From positions 3,370,599 to 3,434,598 of the forward strand of contig NZ_LR812090.1 of the NCBI RefSeq assembly GCF_903772925.1: DNA of 64,000 nt. The letters are read 5' to 3'. This document shows positions 48,931-58,419 of the stretch, piece by piece; within the stretch, counting starts at the first letter, position 1; the number at the start of each line of letters is the position of its first letter. The DNA is from Alteromonas macleodii (GTDB lineage Bacteria > Pseudomonadota > Gammaproteobacteria > Enterobacterales > Alteromonadaceae). The notes beneath the pieces are model-generated. The model ran no database searches. It was not told the DNA's origin and worked only from the letters and a program-made list of their open reading frames with translations. Position numbers and translations under genes: made by a program.

Positions 48931-51623
48931 TGGGCTAACACCTCTTGTACATTGATGATTAACAGCACACGCCCGTCACCAAGCAACGCTGTTCCCGAAA
49001 AGTGCGCGTATCCCGCTAGCACCCCTTCAAGAGGTTTTTGAATAACATCAATACCCTCATGAAATTTATCGATGATTAACCCGAACTCTCCCTGTGGTGT
49101 TGCTACCACCAAAATTGAGTGCTCTTCTTTTTCCTCTGCCCCTTCAAAACCCAATGCGTCGCGCAGATTACAAAGTGGTATCAGCTTTTCTCGAATAACA
49201 AGAACCTGTTCGTTGCGAATGCGCTGAATGTCTGAGGTGGGCACTTTCACAGTTTCCACCACCGCATCCATTCCCACACCAAACATTTGGTCGTTTACTT
49301 CAAACATCATTACACGGTTAACCGACATAGTTTGAGGTAGCAGCAATTTGAAAGTAGTACCTACACCTACTTCGCTGTGCATTTCGATAGTGCCGCCTGC
49401 CTGGCTTACCATTGTTTTTACCGCATCCATACCGACGCCGCGTCCAGACAAATCTGAGACTTGTTCTGAGGTAGAAAAACCAGCAGCGAATATAAGCTGT
49501 AGGGCTTCGTTATCGTCTAGGCTCTCTAGTTGAGCTTCGCTGATGACCCCTTTTTGAAAGGCGAGTAGTTTAATTTTTTGTGGATCTATCCCTTTGCCAT
49601 CATCGCGGATTTCAATTATTACGCTGTCATCAAGAGGCGTAGCAATAAGGTCAATACGACCCATTTCTGACTTGCCCGCTGCAATCCGCTCAGACGGTGA
49701 CTCAATACCGTGATCGATGCTGTTTCTCAATAAATGAATAAGCGGCTCTGAAAGTGATTCAATTAAGTTTTTATCGAACTCGGTGTCTTCACCCTGCATA
49801 CAAAGCTCAATCTTTTTATCGAGCTTCCTCGCTAAGTCCCTCACTAAGCGAGGATAGCGCTGGAATACATGAGAGACAGGTACCATGCGTATTTGCAATA
49901 CCGCACTTTGCAGCGACTCAGTTAAGCGATTAACAATAGAAAAATGTGCTTTTATTTGCTTACTAAGCTTTCTACTTCCTCCTTCCTCCTCGGCTTGTTT
50001 GGCCAGATAAGGCAATGAGTTTTTCGCCACGGTGAGTTCGCCAACAATATCCATTAAGTAGTCGATTTTAGCTTGGTCGACTTTTAGCATCTTAACTGCT
50101 TGGCGCTCGGTTTTTACTGGCTGTGCATTGTCTTCTGCGCTGCTTAAGGGTTTAGTGTCGCCCACAGCTTCAGCGCTCTCTGCTGTATGCTCGGTCTTCG
50201 ATACTTCTACTGATGTTTCTTCTGCGCTTCGTTGCTTTTGTACTTCATCAGCTTGTTCTTTAATTGTTTCGTCATCGAGCGCATTACAAATGGCAACGGC
50301 CACGGCGTCTTCGTCGCTAAAGGTTTCGCCTAAGATATTTCCTACCAGCCCTGCGATAGAGGGAAACATAAACTCTGACTTATAGCTGTCTGAATTCAAA
50401 AGCGTGAGCTGTTGTGTAAGGATCGCTTTTTCATGGGGGGCTAATGCTTTTCCACACAGCACAGAAGCATGTGGTGAAATTCCTTCAGCTTCCTGTGAGC
50501 TATCGTCGCCAAGTTTGCCAGCCGTGCTGTCGGTAGAAGTACTTTCTGCGCTAAATGCAGTACTGTCCTTATCAATATGAGTATCTTCACTCCCACTTTC
50601 ATTGGCTTGCGCGTCCCGATTCAGAAAGTCGAGTTCGCCTGCTGTCGATAAGCATTCCAGCACCGCGTGCTTCGCATCATCAAAAAGAGCATCACTTACG
50701 TCCTGGGAAGCAAGCAACAGCCCTGCACTAGCGTGCACCTGCTCAAGATCATTCTCTTTCAGTGCATCCGATAACGTTTGGTCAGCAATGAGAGCAACAT
50801 TATCTTTAATCTTATCTACGCAACTTGCTCTTAACGCGTGGCTAGTAAATACCGTAAGGGAATATTGCCCTTCGTAATAAGCCATGTGCTGCTTAATTGC
50901 GTCTGCATCTGCACAACCAAGTGCTTCGATATTGGTCACACAGTTGTAAATATCGGCATCATGGTTAAGTTCGGGCATATCTATGTTGAACGCTTTAAGA
51001 CCCGGTAAAGCAAGCGCCACATTTATAGGGTCTTCACCACGAAAGAAACAGCCTTCATCTGGCGTGTATTTAATATGGTAACAAAATGGCCCTTCGACCT
51101 GACTTAAAAGCTTAAGGTCAGCGTTATCACTAAAAGCCGCCAACATGTCTCTTTGTTCGTCAGTGAGGGCTTTATCATCTGATGATGTCAAATCATTATG
51201 TGCAGCGTTATTTTCGTTACCAGGCGAGTCTAAACCATTAGGGTCGATAAAATGCCTTAACTGTGCCCCTAACTTAGCCGAGATGGGTTGCCACTGCTCT
51301 AGGTCTTGTGAGCCCACCTCTAGCTCATCAAACCATATCGAAATTTGATCTAAGGCTTCAAGCAGTAGGTCGCCTATATCGTCACTAAAAGCAACTTCGT
51401 TCGCTCTTACACTATCGAGCAAGTCCTCTGCAGCATGGGCTAACCGAGTTAAAGGTTTAATATCAAATAAGTCAGACGACCCTTTGATAGTGTGCAAATC
51501 GCGAAAGATTTTATCTACGCGTTCTGATGCTGGTCCAGACGATTGAATTGCTAACAGCTCTTGGCTTGCCGATTCTAAGTTTTCTCGCGACTCTCCAATA
51601 AAGGCATCAAGTAATTCACTCAT
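48921..51623 (-). CDS. cheA: Chemotaxis histidine kinase CheA
   Basis: 900 residues from ATG 51623 (GGAGGGA ribosome site). Hpt domain with His44 in LHTIKGSSDLF. A ferredoxin-like P2-type segment (YHIKYTPDEGCFFRGEDPINVALALPG, near 165-200) follows; then a long acidic, low-complexity linker (about 335-520). Dimerisation (DYLMDIVGELTVAKNSLPYL), HATPase (LLRNSIDHGIESPSERIA, EIRDDGKGID, GRGVGMDAVKTMVSQAGG) and a C-terminal CheW-like domain complete it. It is longer than flagellar CheA because of the linker. It phosphorylates the CheY-like proteins and CheB. It begins 8 bases within the upstream receiver gene. Confidence 0.93.
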   Translation of the reverse strand: MSELLDAFIGESRENLESASQELLAIQSSGPASERVDKIFRDLHTIKGSSDLFDIKPLTRLAHAAEDLLDSVRANEVAFSDDIGDLLLEALDQISIWFDELEVGSQDLEQWQPISAKLGAQLRHFIDPNGLDSPGNENNAAHNDLTSSDDKALTDEQRDMLAAFSDNADLKLLSQVEGPFCYHIKYTPDEGCFFRGEDPINVALALPGLKAFNIDMPELNHDADIYNCVTNIEALGCADADAIKQHMAYYEGQYSLTVFTSHALRASCVDKIKDNVALIADQTLSDALKENDLEQVHASAGLLLASQDVSDALFDDAKHAVLECLSTAGELDFLNRDAQANESGSEDTHIDKDSTAFSAESTSTDSTAGKLGDDSSQEAEGISPHASVLCGKALAPHEKAILTQQLTLLNSDSYKSEFMFPSIAGLVGNILGETFSDEDAVAVAICNALDDETIKEQADEVQKQRSAEETSVEVSKTEHTAESAEAVGDTKPLSSAEDNAQPVKTERQAVKMLKVDQAKIDYLMDIVGELTVAKNSLPYLAKQAEEEGGSRKLSKQIKAHFSIVNRLTESLQSAVLQIRMVPVSHVFQRYPRLVRDLARKLDKKIELCMQGEDTEFDKNLIESLSEPLIHLLRNSIDHGIESPSERIAAGKSEMGRIDLIATPLDDSVIIEIRDDGKGIDPQKIKLLAFQKGVISEAQLESLDDNEALQLIFAAGFSTSEQVSDLSGRGVGMDAVKTMVSQAGGTIEMHSEVGVGTTFKLLLPQTMSVNRVMMFEVNDQMFGVGMDAVVETVKVPTSDIQRIRNEQVLVIREKLIPLCNLRDALGFEGAEEKEEHSILVVATPQGEFGLIIDKFHEGIDVIQKPLEGVLAGYAHFSGTALLGDGRVLLIINVQEVLAQCL

Positions 51624-51993
51624 TGGCGCTCCCTCCAATCACTGCACTCACCACCGACTTCAGCATGTCTGCATCGACGGGTTTGGTCATGTAGTAATTT
51701 GCACCGCACTGATAAGCGCGCTCAGCGTCTTGATTAGCCGACTCTGTGCTGATCATGATTATAGGCACTGCGCGTAACGCATCGTTGCGGCGAATCTCTT
51801 TACACAGTCGATAGCCATCCATTTTTGGCATATTCACATCAACGAGGAACAAGTCGACCTGCGTACCTATGGCTTTTTCTAACGCCTCGACACCGTTTTC
51901 TGCTTCTTCAATTATCCTGTCAGGAGTAGATACCAGCATTTTATGGAACATTCTTACCGTAGAGGCATCATCAACAATCATTACTGTTTTCAT
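51616..51993 (-). CDS. CheY-like response regulator 1
   Basis: 125 residues from ATG 51993 (GGAGGGG 8 bases upstream). Receiver domain only: acidic pocket IVDDAST, phosphoacceptor Asp52 in LVDVNMPKMDG, switch residue in IMISTES, Lys104 in YMTKPVD. It lies 1 base after cheR and overlaps cheA by 8, hence coupled translation. Together with the receiver at 47559 it gives the array two alternative phosphate sinks; which one carries output is unknown. Confidence 0.92.
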   Translation of the reverse strand: MKTVMIVDDASTVRMFHKMLVSTPDRIIEEAENGVEALEKAIGTQVDLFLVDVNMPKMDGYRLCKEIRRNDALRAVPIIMISTESANQDAERAYQCGANYYMTKPVDADMLKSVVSAVIGGSANE

Positions 51994-51994
51994 G

Positions 51995-52849
51995 TTAAGC
52001 CCCTCCTGCAAGTGGCTTTTGATAGGCAATCACATCGCCAAACTTGCGAACCTTAAACATTGACGAAATTCGACTCATCGACTCGCTGTGCCCCAAAAAG
52101 ATATAGCCGCCAGGCTTCATGGCGTCGTAAAGCACGTGCGCCGCTTTCTTTCGAGATTCATCATCAAAATAAATAAGCAGGTTGCGACAAAAAATAAGGT
52201 CAAAATGCCGAAACTGTTTCATGTTGCTGCCCGACAAAATATTAGCCAATGTGAATGACACCGACTCACGGATATCTTCACTTAGCTGGTATTGTCCATT
52301 AACTTCTTTGAAGTATTTTTTGACGAGAGGCAGCGGGATATTCTGTACAGAACGTTTTGAATAGAGCCCTTTCTTTGCTGACGCCAGCACGTTGCTGTCG
52401 ATATCGGATGAAACCAACTCTACATCTCTGTGTGCTAGGCCTTTCCAATACTCAATAAGGTATATTGCAATGGAGTATGGCTCCTCTCCCGTGCTTGAGG
52501 GAACTGACCAAATTCTCAAATCTTCTCCTGGCGCACGGTAACCATCTAGCTCATCCATGATGTCTCGTACCATTGCCTCAAACTGGTATTCTTCGCGAAA
52601 GAAATAGGTTTCATTCACCGTCATCGAATTCACAAGATTTTGGAACTCTTCACCCGATGCTTGAAAACGCATATAGGTAAAATAGCCTTTAAACGTTGTG
52701 TGGCCCGTGGCTTTCATCCGCTCATGAAGACGCTTATCAACGAAGTAGCGCTTTGAATCTTCAAAGTGAATGCCCGTTTTTCGATAAAACATAGAGCGGA
52801 ACCGTTCAAAGTCGGCAGCATCTATTTTTTCTAGTACTGCGTTACTCAT
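51995..52849 (-). CDS. cheR: Chemotaxis protein methyltransferase CheR
   Basis: 284 residues from ATG 52849, which partly overlaps the upstream HEAT-type gene (8 bases). Family motifs: the N-terminal helical domain with NETYFFREEYQFE, the SAM-binding region RIWSVPSSTGEEPYSIAIYLIEY and IFCRNLLIYFDDESRKKAAH, and the late MKPGGYIFLGHSESM. It methylates conserved glutamates of the cytoplasmic receptors, adjusting array sensitivity. Confidence 0.93.
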   Translation of the reverse strand: MSNAVLEKIDAADFERFRSMFYRKTGIHFEDSKRYFVDKRLHERMKATGHTTFKGYFTYMRFQASGEEFQNLVNSMTVNETYFFREEYQFEAMVRDIMDELDGYRAPGEDLRIWSVPSSTGEEPYSIAIYLIEYWKGLAHRDVELVSSDIDSNVLASAKKGLYSKRSVQNIPLPLVKKYFKEVNGQYQLSEDIRESVSFTLANILSGSNMKQFRHFDLIFCRNLLIYFDDESRKKAAHVLYDAMKPGGYIFLGHSESMSRISSMFKVRKFGDVIAYQKPLAGGA

Positions 52850-53483
52850 CACCGCCCCTTACTTGGTTTCGTATCAATGAAATAACAAATTGGATATAGC
52901 TATGATTTGGGAATCGACTTTCTACGGTTTGCAATATCTCTAACGTAGATACGTCGGCAATTTCGGCGAGTTTATCCAGTGCTGTGCCGACTACATTTTC
53001 ATTGTCATCGTTAAGTGCAAACTGATGTAGCCAGTTTACTGCCTCAATGTGCGCCACTGCGCCAATAATATCCACACAGAAAATACGTGTATCGGGGTCG
53101 TCGTCATGCATCAACATATTCACGTTAGCGGCGAATATATCTGGGTTTTGCTGCATGAGTTCTATAGCACCGTTTCGAAGCTGTACATGTTCGCTCTTGA
53201 GCATAGTAAGCACTTGTGACGCGTGACTTTCTGACATGTCATGTTCAAGAGCACTAAAAAGTGCCTCGATGACGGTAGGGTCGTCTTCGTGTGGCAGTCT
53301 GCTGAGAAACACATCGTGGGCGTCTTTCTGACCACTCAAATCTCTTACCGCCCATCGGCGAACGTCACAGTCGTCTGAATTTAAGTCGCTAACCAATTGT
53401 TCTGTAGTTCTGGGGTGTTCGCGCTTTTCTTCAAAGTCTTCAGAAATATTGGCAACAGGCTCCATTTTCTTTTTCAAACCCAT
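52842..53483 (-). CDS. HEAT-repeat-like protein of the chemosensory operon
   Basis: 213 residues from ATG 53483, with AGGAG 8 bases upstream; a TTG further up at 53507 is unlikely. After a charged N-terminus it shows about four to five helical repeats (SDDCDVRRWAVRDLSGQKDAH, DDPTVIEALFSALEHD, EHVQLRNGAIELMQQNP, DPDTRIFCVDIIGAVAH), the HEAT/PBS-lyase-like pattern. HEAT proteins are scaffolds. Its place between cheB and cheR matches the unnamed gene VC1400 position in V. cholerae cluster I. No enzymatic motif is present. Confidence 0.8.
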   Translation of the reverse strand: MGLKKKMEPVANISEDFEEKREHPRTTEQLVSDLNSDDCDVRRWAVRDLSGQKDAHDVFLSRLPHEDDPTVIEALFSALEHDMSESHASQVLTMLKSEHVQLRNGAIELMQQNPDIFAANVNMLMHDDDPDTRIFCVDIIGAVAHIEAVNWLHQFALNDDNENVVGTALDKLAEIADVSTLEILQTVESRFPNHSYIQFVISLIRNQVRGGDE

Positions 53484-53497
53484 TTTTACTACTCCTA

Positions 53498-54535
53498 TTA
53501 ACGACAAAGCGCATTTAATTTCGATGCGATCTTTGGACTGTCTAGTACAAAACTGGCGCAGCCTGCTTCGATAAGCTCTTTGGGCATACCGAACACGACC
53601 GACGTTGCTTCGCTCTCCGCGATAGTTGTTGCTCCTTCTTTGAATGCTTTACTCATTGCGGCAACCCCATCACAGCCCATCCCAGTTAGTTGAACACACA
53701 GCATGGAAAGCGGCTTGTAGCAGTTGAGTGCGCTATCTACCATTCGATCTACACTGGGGTGCCACAAAAAGCTGGGGCTAGATGGTACAGGGCGCGCCGA
53801 CACTTCACTGCCTACTTTTGAAAACGCCAGGTCCGCGTCCCCTTTGGCCAAGTAAACAGTGCCCGGTTGAATAGGCATTTTTCTATTCACTTCAATGACA
53901 TTGAGTGGGCTAAGGCCATCTAAACGCTTTGCCAGCGCACTGGTAAAAGACGCGGGCATATGTTGAGAAATAACAACTGGAACAGGAAGGGCCGGACTCA
54001 GGTTTGCGACCAAATGTTCCAGCTTTTTCGGTCCCCCCGTTGAGACACCCACCAGTACTATTTCATAGGCCGCACTGCTCGTGTTTCGCACAACCCTTTG
54101 CTTGACAACGGGCGGCGCTTTAATGGTGGGACGCTGGGGTTTACCGGTTTTCGCTAACGCGTTTATTTTATTTACCAGAGGTACCGCTAGATCAGATATA
54201 TCCCGCGTAACTGTACCACCTGTTTTAAGCACAAAGTCACTGGCGCCAAGGGCGAGTGCTTCCAAGGTGATAGTTGCACCTTTCTGCGTTAAAGAGGACA
54301 CCATGATAATTGGGCATGGATGCATCTTTTTTAGCATGGCTAAGCAGGTCATGCCGTCCATTACCGGCATATTTATATCCAAGGTGATGCAGTCGGGTTC
54401 GAACTCTACGGCTTTCGTCAATGCCTCTTCACCGTTACGCGCCACCTGAACAACAAACCCCTCTTTTTCAAAGAGTTGAGTAAACAGCTTTCGCATTAAC
54501 GCAGAGTCATCAACGATAAGTACTTTAACTGTCAT
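53498..54535 (-). CDS. cheB: Chemotaxis methylesterase/deamidase CheB
   Basis: 345 residues. N-terminal receiver with Asp53 in ITLDINMPVMDG and Lys in VLKTGG. C-terminal esterase domain with the catalytic Ser165 (GVSTGGPKK), His192 (SQHMPASF) and the Asp in LTGMGCDGVAAM. It removes methyl groups from receptors or deamidates glutamines, opposing CheR; the N-terminal domain is phosphorylated by CheA to activate it. 20 bases separate it from the CheW gene and 14 from the HEAT gene. Confidence 0.95.
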   Translation of the reverse strand: MTVKVLIVDDSALMRKLFTQLFEKEGFVVQVARNGEEALTKAVEFEPDCITLDINMPVMDGMTCLAMLKKMHPCPIIMVSSLTQKGATITLEALALGASDFVLKTGGTVTRDISDLAVPLVNKINALAKTGKPQRPTIKAPPVVKQRVVRNTSSAAYEIVLVGVSTGGPKKLEHLVANLSPALPVPVVISQHMPASFTSALAKRLDGLSPLNVIEVNRKMPIQPGTVYLAKGDADLAFSKVGSEVSARPVPSSPSFLWHPSVDRMVDSALNCYKPLSMLCVQLTGMGCDGVAAMSKAFKEGATTIAESEATSVVFGMPKELIEAGCASFVLDSPKIASKLNALCR

Positions 54536-54555
54536 ACACTACCTCAATCGTCTTC

Positions 54556-56103
54556 TTAATACTGCTGTTGTGCCGCGGCTACGGCGTTGTCATTGAGTAA
54601 CACATTGGGTTCGATGATCTGAATGATGCGCTTTTCGTCATTAAGCTTTATCAAGCGGTTTAAAAACTCAGACTGCATATCAGAGAGTGACGGCGCATTT
54701 TCGATGGTTTGTCTTACCACCGTTTTTACTTCCGCCACACCATCGACAATGAATCCCGTGCGCTGCTTGTCTTTGGTTAGAACAACAATGCGCTGGCGCT
54801 CTGAGGTCTCGCTGCTAGGCATACCCAAGCGACTGCGCAAGTCGATGACAGGCAGCACCGTACCACGAAGGTTCACAATTCCTTTTAAGTAATCGGGCGT
54901 GCTCGGCACACTTTCTAGTTTTTCAGGCACGCGCGTAATCTCTTGAGTATCGTCAATGCTCACGCCATACTCTTGCCCGTTAATCCAAAAGATGACGTAT
55001 TGTTCGCAATCATCTTCATCGATAGTCACATCATTGCCTTCGCTCATTTGCGACTCCTGCTTGATATCGTCTTCAATGCTGCTAAGTGCGCTCATTAATG
55101 CACGACCGTAAATATTAGAAAGGTTAATAATTGACACTAGTCGTTTGCCGCCATCGCTGCGATATACTGCTTCTAGCAAGCCTGATTCCGCGCCGTCATT
55201 ACATACTGAAGGTACGCTCTCTAGCTCTGAATCAGATATAGACACCACATTACTAACTTTAGCGACAACAAAGCCTACACTGCCAAACTCACTGTTTTGC
55301 GTTACCACTATTCGCGAGGCTTCATTGATATCCGTATGCATCATGCCAATAGCATTGGAAAGGTCGACGATTGGGATAATACGGCCACGAAGATTTACCA
55401 ACCCCAACACTGCTGGCGCACTGTCTGGCAACTGAGAAATTTCTGAAGGTACTCGCACGATTTCTTCTACGTCTTGCAGATGAAAAGCGAACTCTTGCTC
55501 TTCAAGAGAAAAACAAACTAGCTGCTGTAGACTGTCATCCTCTTCGGCTTCTTGAACTTCGTCGTTATCAATACGTTTCATCCCCGACAACTGCATGGCG
55601 TTACCGTCCTGCTTTGTTACAGCTTGCGCCTTAGCAAGTGCAGATACATCTAGAATTTGCTCGACTGGCTGGTCGCTTTGTTTAATGATGCCCAGCATAT
55701 AGTCATAGGCGATAGAGTCCGTCATTGCCGATTTATCAATGACCGTGTCGTTGGGTGCGCTGTATACACGGAGTACTCTATCGACCAAGAAACCAACGCT
55801 GCCAAGCTCAGACTCAACGACAATAACGCGAGTCACATCACTTGTTTGTGTTTGGGTTCCCAGCAAAATCGCGCTTAGGTCATAAACGGGCAATACATTC
55901 CCACGAAGATTAGCTAAACCAATCATTTGCGGCGGCCCCAGCGGTACCGACACCATTGTCGGCACGCGAATAATTTCCCCCACGGACAACATAGGAAAAG
56001 TAAAACGCTCTTTGTTGACCAAGAAGGAGACAAACTGTTGTTCGCCGTCCGCCGCTTGTTCTGTATTGCGTTCAGTTTCGTCAAAAGTGTTATCGTTACT
56101 CAT
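54556..56103 (-). CDS. cheW: Triple-CheW scaffold protein
   Basis: 515 residues consisting of three full CheW/SH3-like domains (about 22-160, 194-335, 368-510), each with the receptor/kinase interface motif NLRG: NLRGNVLPVYDL (65-68), NLRGRIIPIVDL (238-241), NLRGTVLPVIDL (412-415). Acidic linkers separate them. A single CheW has one such domain (about 150 residues), so this is three per chain. Each domain may bind CheA or receptor tips independently, which would alter array geometry. It sits between cheB and the double receptor. Confidence 0.93.
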   Translation of the reverse strand: MSNDNTFDETERNTEQAADGEQQFVSFLVNKERFTFPMLSVGEIIRVPTMVSVPLGPPQMIGLANLRGNVLPVYDLSAILLGTQTQTSDVTRVIVVESELGSVGFLVDRVLRVYSAPNDTVIDKSAMTDSIAYDYMLGIIKQSDQPVEQILDVSALAKAQAVTKQDGNAMQLSGMKRIDNDEVQEAEEDDSLQQLVCFSLEEQEFAFHLQDVEEIVRVPSEISQLPDSAPAVLGLVNLRGRIIPIVDLSNAIGMMHTDINEASRIVVTQNSEFGSVGFVVAKVSNVVSISDSELESVPSVCNDGAESGLLEAVYRSDGGKRLVSIINLSNIYGRALMSALSSIEDDIKQESQMSEGNDVTIDEDDCEQYVIFWINGQEYGVSIDDTQEITRVPEKLESVPSTPDYLKGIVNLRGTVLPVIDLRSRLGMPSSETSERQRIVVLTKDKQRTGFIVDGVAEVKTVVRQTIENAPSLSDMQSEFLNRLIKLNDEKRIIQIIEPNVLLNDNAVAAAQQQY

Positions 56104-56137
56104 GAGGCAGCTCCTCGTTAAAGCCTAGGGCGATGGA

Positions 56138-58045
56138 TTAGCCGTTTTGCATTTCATCTGCTACTGAAGCGATTTCTTCAATAGACTTAGCCAGTATCTC
56201 CATGCCCTTACTTTGCTGGTCGGCCGCGTTGAGTGCCTGCTGACAGTTACTGCTCGCTTGCTCATTTGCTGTCGCAATTTGCTCAAGCCCACGCTGGGCC
56301 TGTGTAACTCCGGCAGCAATTTCTTCACCCCGCTCTTTCATCGCTTGGTTATATTGCACAACTTCGTTGATGTCAGTCGCAATTTGTTCGACATCTTGCG
56401 TCGTTTGCTTCGCTTTCATGACCTCTCTATACGCGCTTTCAGCAACGTTTGTTAAGTCAGTTTTCACGCTCATGGTTTGATCTTGAATGGCTTTGATGAG
56501 GTCTTTTATCTGCTCTACGTTTTCAGCCGCTTCATCAGCTAGGCTTTGAATATCTGCTGACACAACCGCAAAACCTTTGCCATACTCACCTGCTCGCGCC
56601 GCTTCTACCGCACCATTAACCGCCAACATGCTGGTTTTCACCGATACTGTGGTGATAGTATCGATAACCTTATCTATTTGACGTGTCATGACTTCCATCT
56701 CACTGATGGCACTCACATTTTCCTTGCTAGTTTCAAGGGCGAGGTTTATGCCGCTAACCATTCCCTCAATCAACGCACGGTTTTCTTTAAGCAATCCAGC
56801 AATAGCATTCCCTTTCTCTAACGCTACATCACACTGCGCTGAAGCTTTATCAACGCCTTCTCTTAACAGGTCGATATTTCCTACGGCTTGGTCAACAGAG
56901 CTTGCCGCTTGTTGCGAGCCATTATTAACTTGGGTCAGTGCCGTCATGATTTCACTGGATGAGCGATTGATTTCTTCAAGGGTTGCTGACAATTCTTCTG
57001 CTGACGAGGCCACCTCTTCAGCGCTCTTATTAATGTCTGTACTGTTTTTAAGCTCTTCAGTGATTATCTCTAGTGACTGTGCTGCCTGTTCGGCCTGAGA
57101 TAAAGCTACGCTCTGCTCAGAGACATTAGATGACACTTCCTGGGCTGCAGTTGACTGCTCGTCGGCAGCACACGATATTGCTTCTGAACCGGTTTGAATT
57201 TCTTTGGCTGCGGCATCCATACTCTTGACCTGTGCCTGTAGTTCGTCTGCACCATCGGCAATGCTCTGCATGTCTGATTTGATGGTTGTAAGCTGTTCGG
57301 TAACCGCTTCGCCTTTAGTCACTTCCTCAAGCGCTGCTTCTGAAGACGATTTAACCGCATCAGAGACTCGATTTGATTGCTCTTGAATACGCTCTATTTG
57401 TTTGGCTATGTCAGCAGCGCTCTTATCGGAGACTTCTGCGAGTGCGCGTACCGTATCAGCGACTACGGCAAATCCCTTTCCGTGCTTACCAGCCCGTCCC
57501 GCCTCAATAGCAGCGTTAAGCGCTAGCAAGTTAGTCTGATCGGCAATGCGGGTCACTTGTTTTACAGCTTCGCCGATGTTCGATGCTTGTTGCTCTAACT
57601 CGCTCATCATCACCACTGAGCGTGATTGATGCTCAGACGCAGTTTTAACGCTGGTCATCATGGTGCTTAAATCGCCAACCACACGCTCAAGGTAAGTTTG
57701 AAGCTCGTTGGTTTTGTCCATTGTCGAGCCTGCCAATTCAAGCTGCGCAACCAGGCCACCTGAAATCTGAGTGATAGCCGCTAAGCTTTCTTGGCTTGCA
57801 CTGCTTGACTCTTCGGCCCCGGCGGCAATTTCGTTAACCGCCGTTGAGAGTTGGTCGGTAGCACTTGATGCCTGGTTAATACCGCTGGCCAACTCTGTTG
57901 TAGCCGAAGCTACTCGCTCTGCTGCCTGTTGCTGCCTTGCTAACGTTCTCGCTTTGCGGCGCTCCTCTTCCGCTTCTTTTCTCATTTTTGCATCTACGCG
58001 AACGGCAGGTGCGGCTACTGGGTCAGATGATTTTTTGAGCGCCAT
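56138..58045 (-). CDS. dosM: Double-signalling-domain soluble chemoreceptor, DosM-like
   Basis: 635 residues, no membrane segment, no ligand-binding domain. After a basic N-terminus (about 1-45) there are two complete MCP signalling bundles, with hairpin tips at 165-200 ([34 protein letters not shown]) and 465-500 ([31 protein letters not shown]). The second tip has VNGAV instead of LNAAI. This is the layout of the V. cholerae cluster I receptor DosM, which stabilises two-layered cytoplasmic arrays. It is the first gene of the operon. The symbol is assigned by architecture and synteny. Confidence 0.88.
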   Translation of the reverse strand: MALKKSSDPVAAPAVRVDAKMRKEAEEERRKARTLARQQQAAERVASATTELASGINQASSATDQLSTAVNEIAAGAEESSSASQESLAAITQISGGLVAQLELAGSTMDKTNELQTYLERVVGDLSTMMTSVKTASEHQSRSVVMMSELEQQASNIGEAVKQVTRIADQTNLLALNAAIEAGRAGKHGKGFAVVADTVRALAEVSDKSAADIAKQIERIQEQSNRVSDAVKSSSEAALEEVTKGEAVTEQLTTIKSDMQSIADGADELQAQVKSMDAAAKEIQTGSEAISCAADEQSTAAQEVSSNVSEQSVALSQAEQAAQSLEIITEELKNSTDINKSAEEVASSAEELSATLEEINRSSSEIMTALTQVNNGSQQAASSVDQAVGNIDLLREGVDKASAQCDVALEKGNAIAGLLKENRALIEGMVSGINLALETSKENVSAISEMEVMTRQIDKVIDTITTVSVKTSMLAVNGAVEAARAGEYGKGFAVVSADIQSLADEAAENVEQIKDLIKAIQDQTMSVKTDLTNVAESAYREVMKAKQTTQDVEQIATDINEVVQYNQAMKERGEEIAAGVTQAQRGLEQIATANEQASSNCQQALNAADQQSKGMEILAKSIEEIASVADEMQNG

Positions 58046-58371
58046 AATTAACCTCGATATATAAATGGCTGTTAATGCACCTTTTAAATATCGTTTAAAT
58101 CTCGACCGCTAAAAGTATAAATCCGTATACGTTTATATAAAAACAAGCACCCAACGCGCAAATTCTTGCGCCCCAAACTAAAAATGTCATTAAAGTCACA
58201 AATGACACTTTTTGACATTGCCATATAAAAACAAAAACTTATATATTAGATGTTATGCAAGGCGAGAATGGCAATTTTGTCAAAGTACAAAAGTCTAATA
58301 ATCTGGTTAGAAGTGTGCTTTTTTTTGAAAAGAAAATGTTTGAAAATGAGCAGTTTATACTTAGGTATAAT
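58046..58371. other. Promoter region of the chemosensory operon
   Basis: About 325 bases between dosM and the mutT terminator with no real gene. It holds a near-palindrome TATAAAtcCGTATACGTTTATA (58116-58137), about 75 bases upstream of dosM, and a 7-bp inverted repeat TGTCATT/AATGACA (58185-58207). Either could be an operator. No canonical flagellar sigma-28 promoter was found. Confidence 0.45.
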
Positions 58372-58395
58372 AAAAAAGCGGCCATTGGCCGCTTT
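58372..58395 (-). terminator. Rho-independent terminator of the secA-mutT transcript
   Basis: AAAGCGGCC (58375-58383) pairs with GGCCGCTTT (58387-58395) around ATT. On the minus strand the stem is followed by six T. It lies 25 bases after the mutT stop. Confidence 0.87.
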
Positions 58396-58419
58396 GGTTT
58401 GTTGCTATTTAGATCGCAT

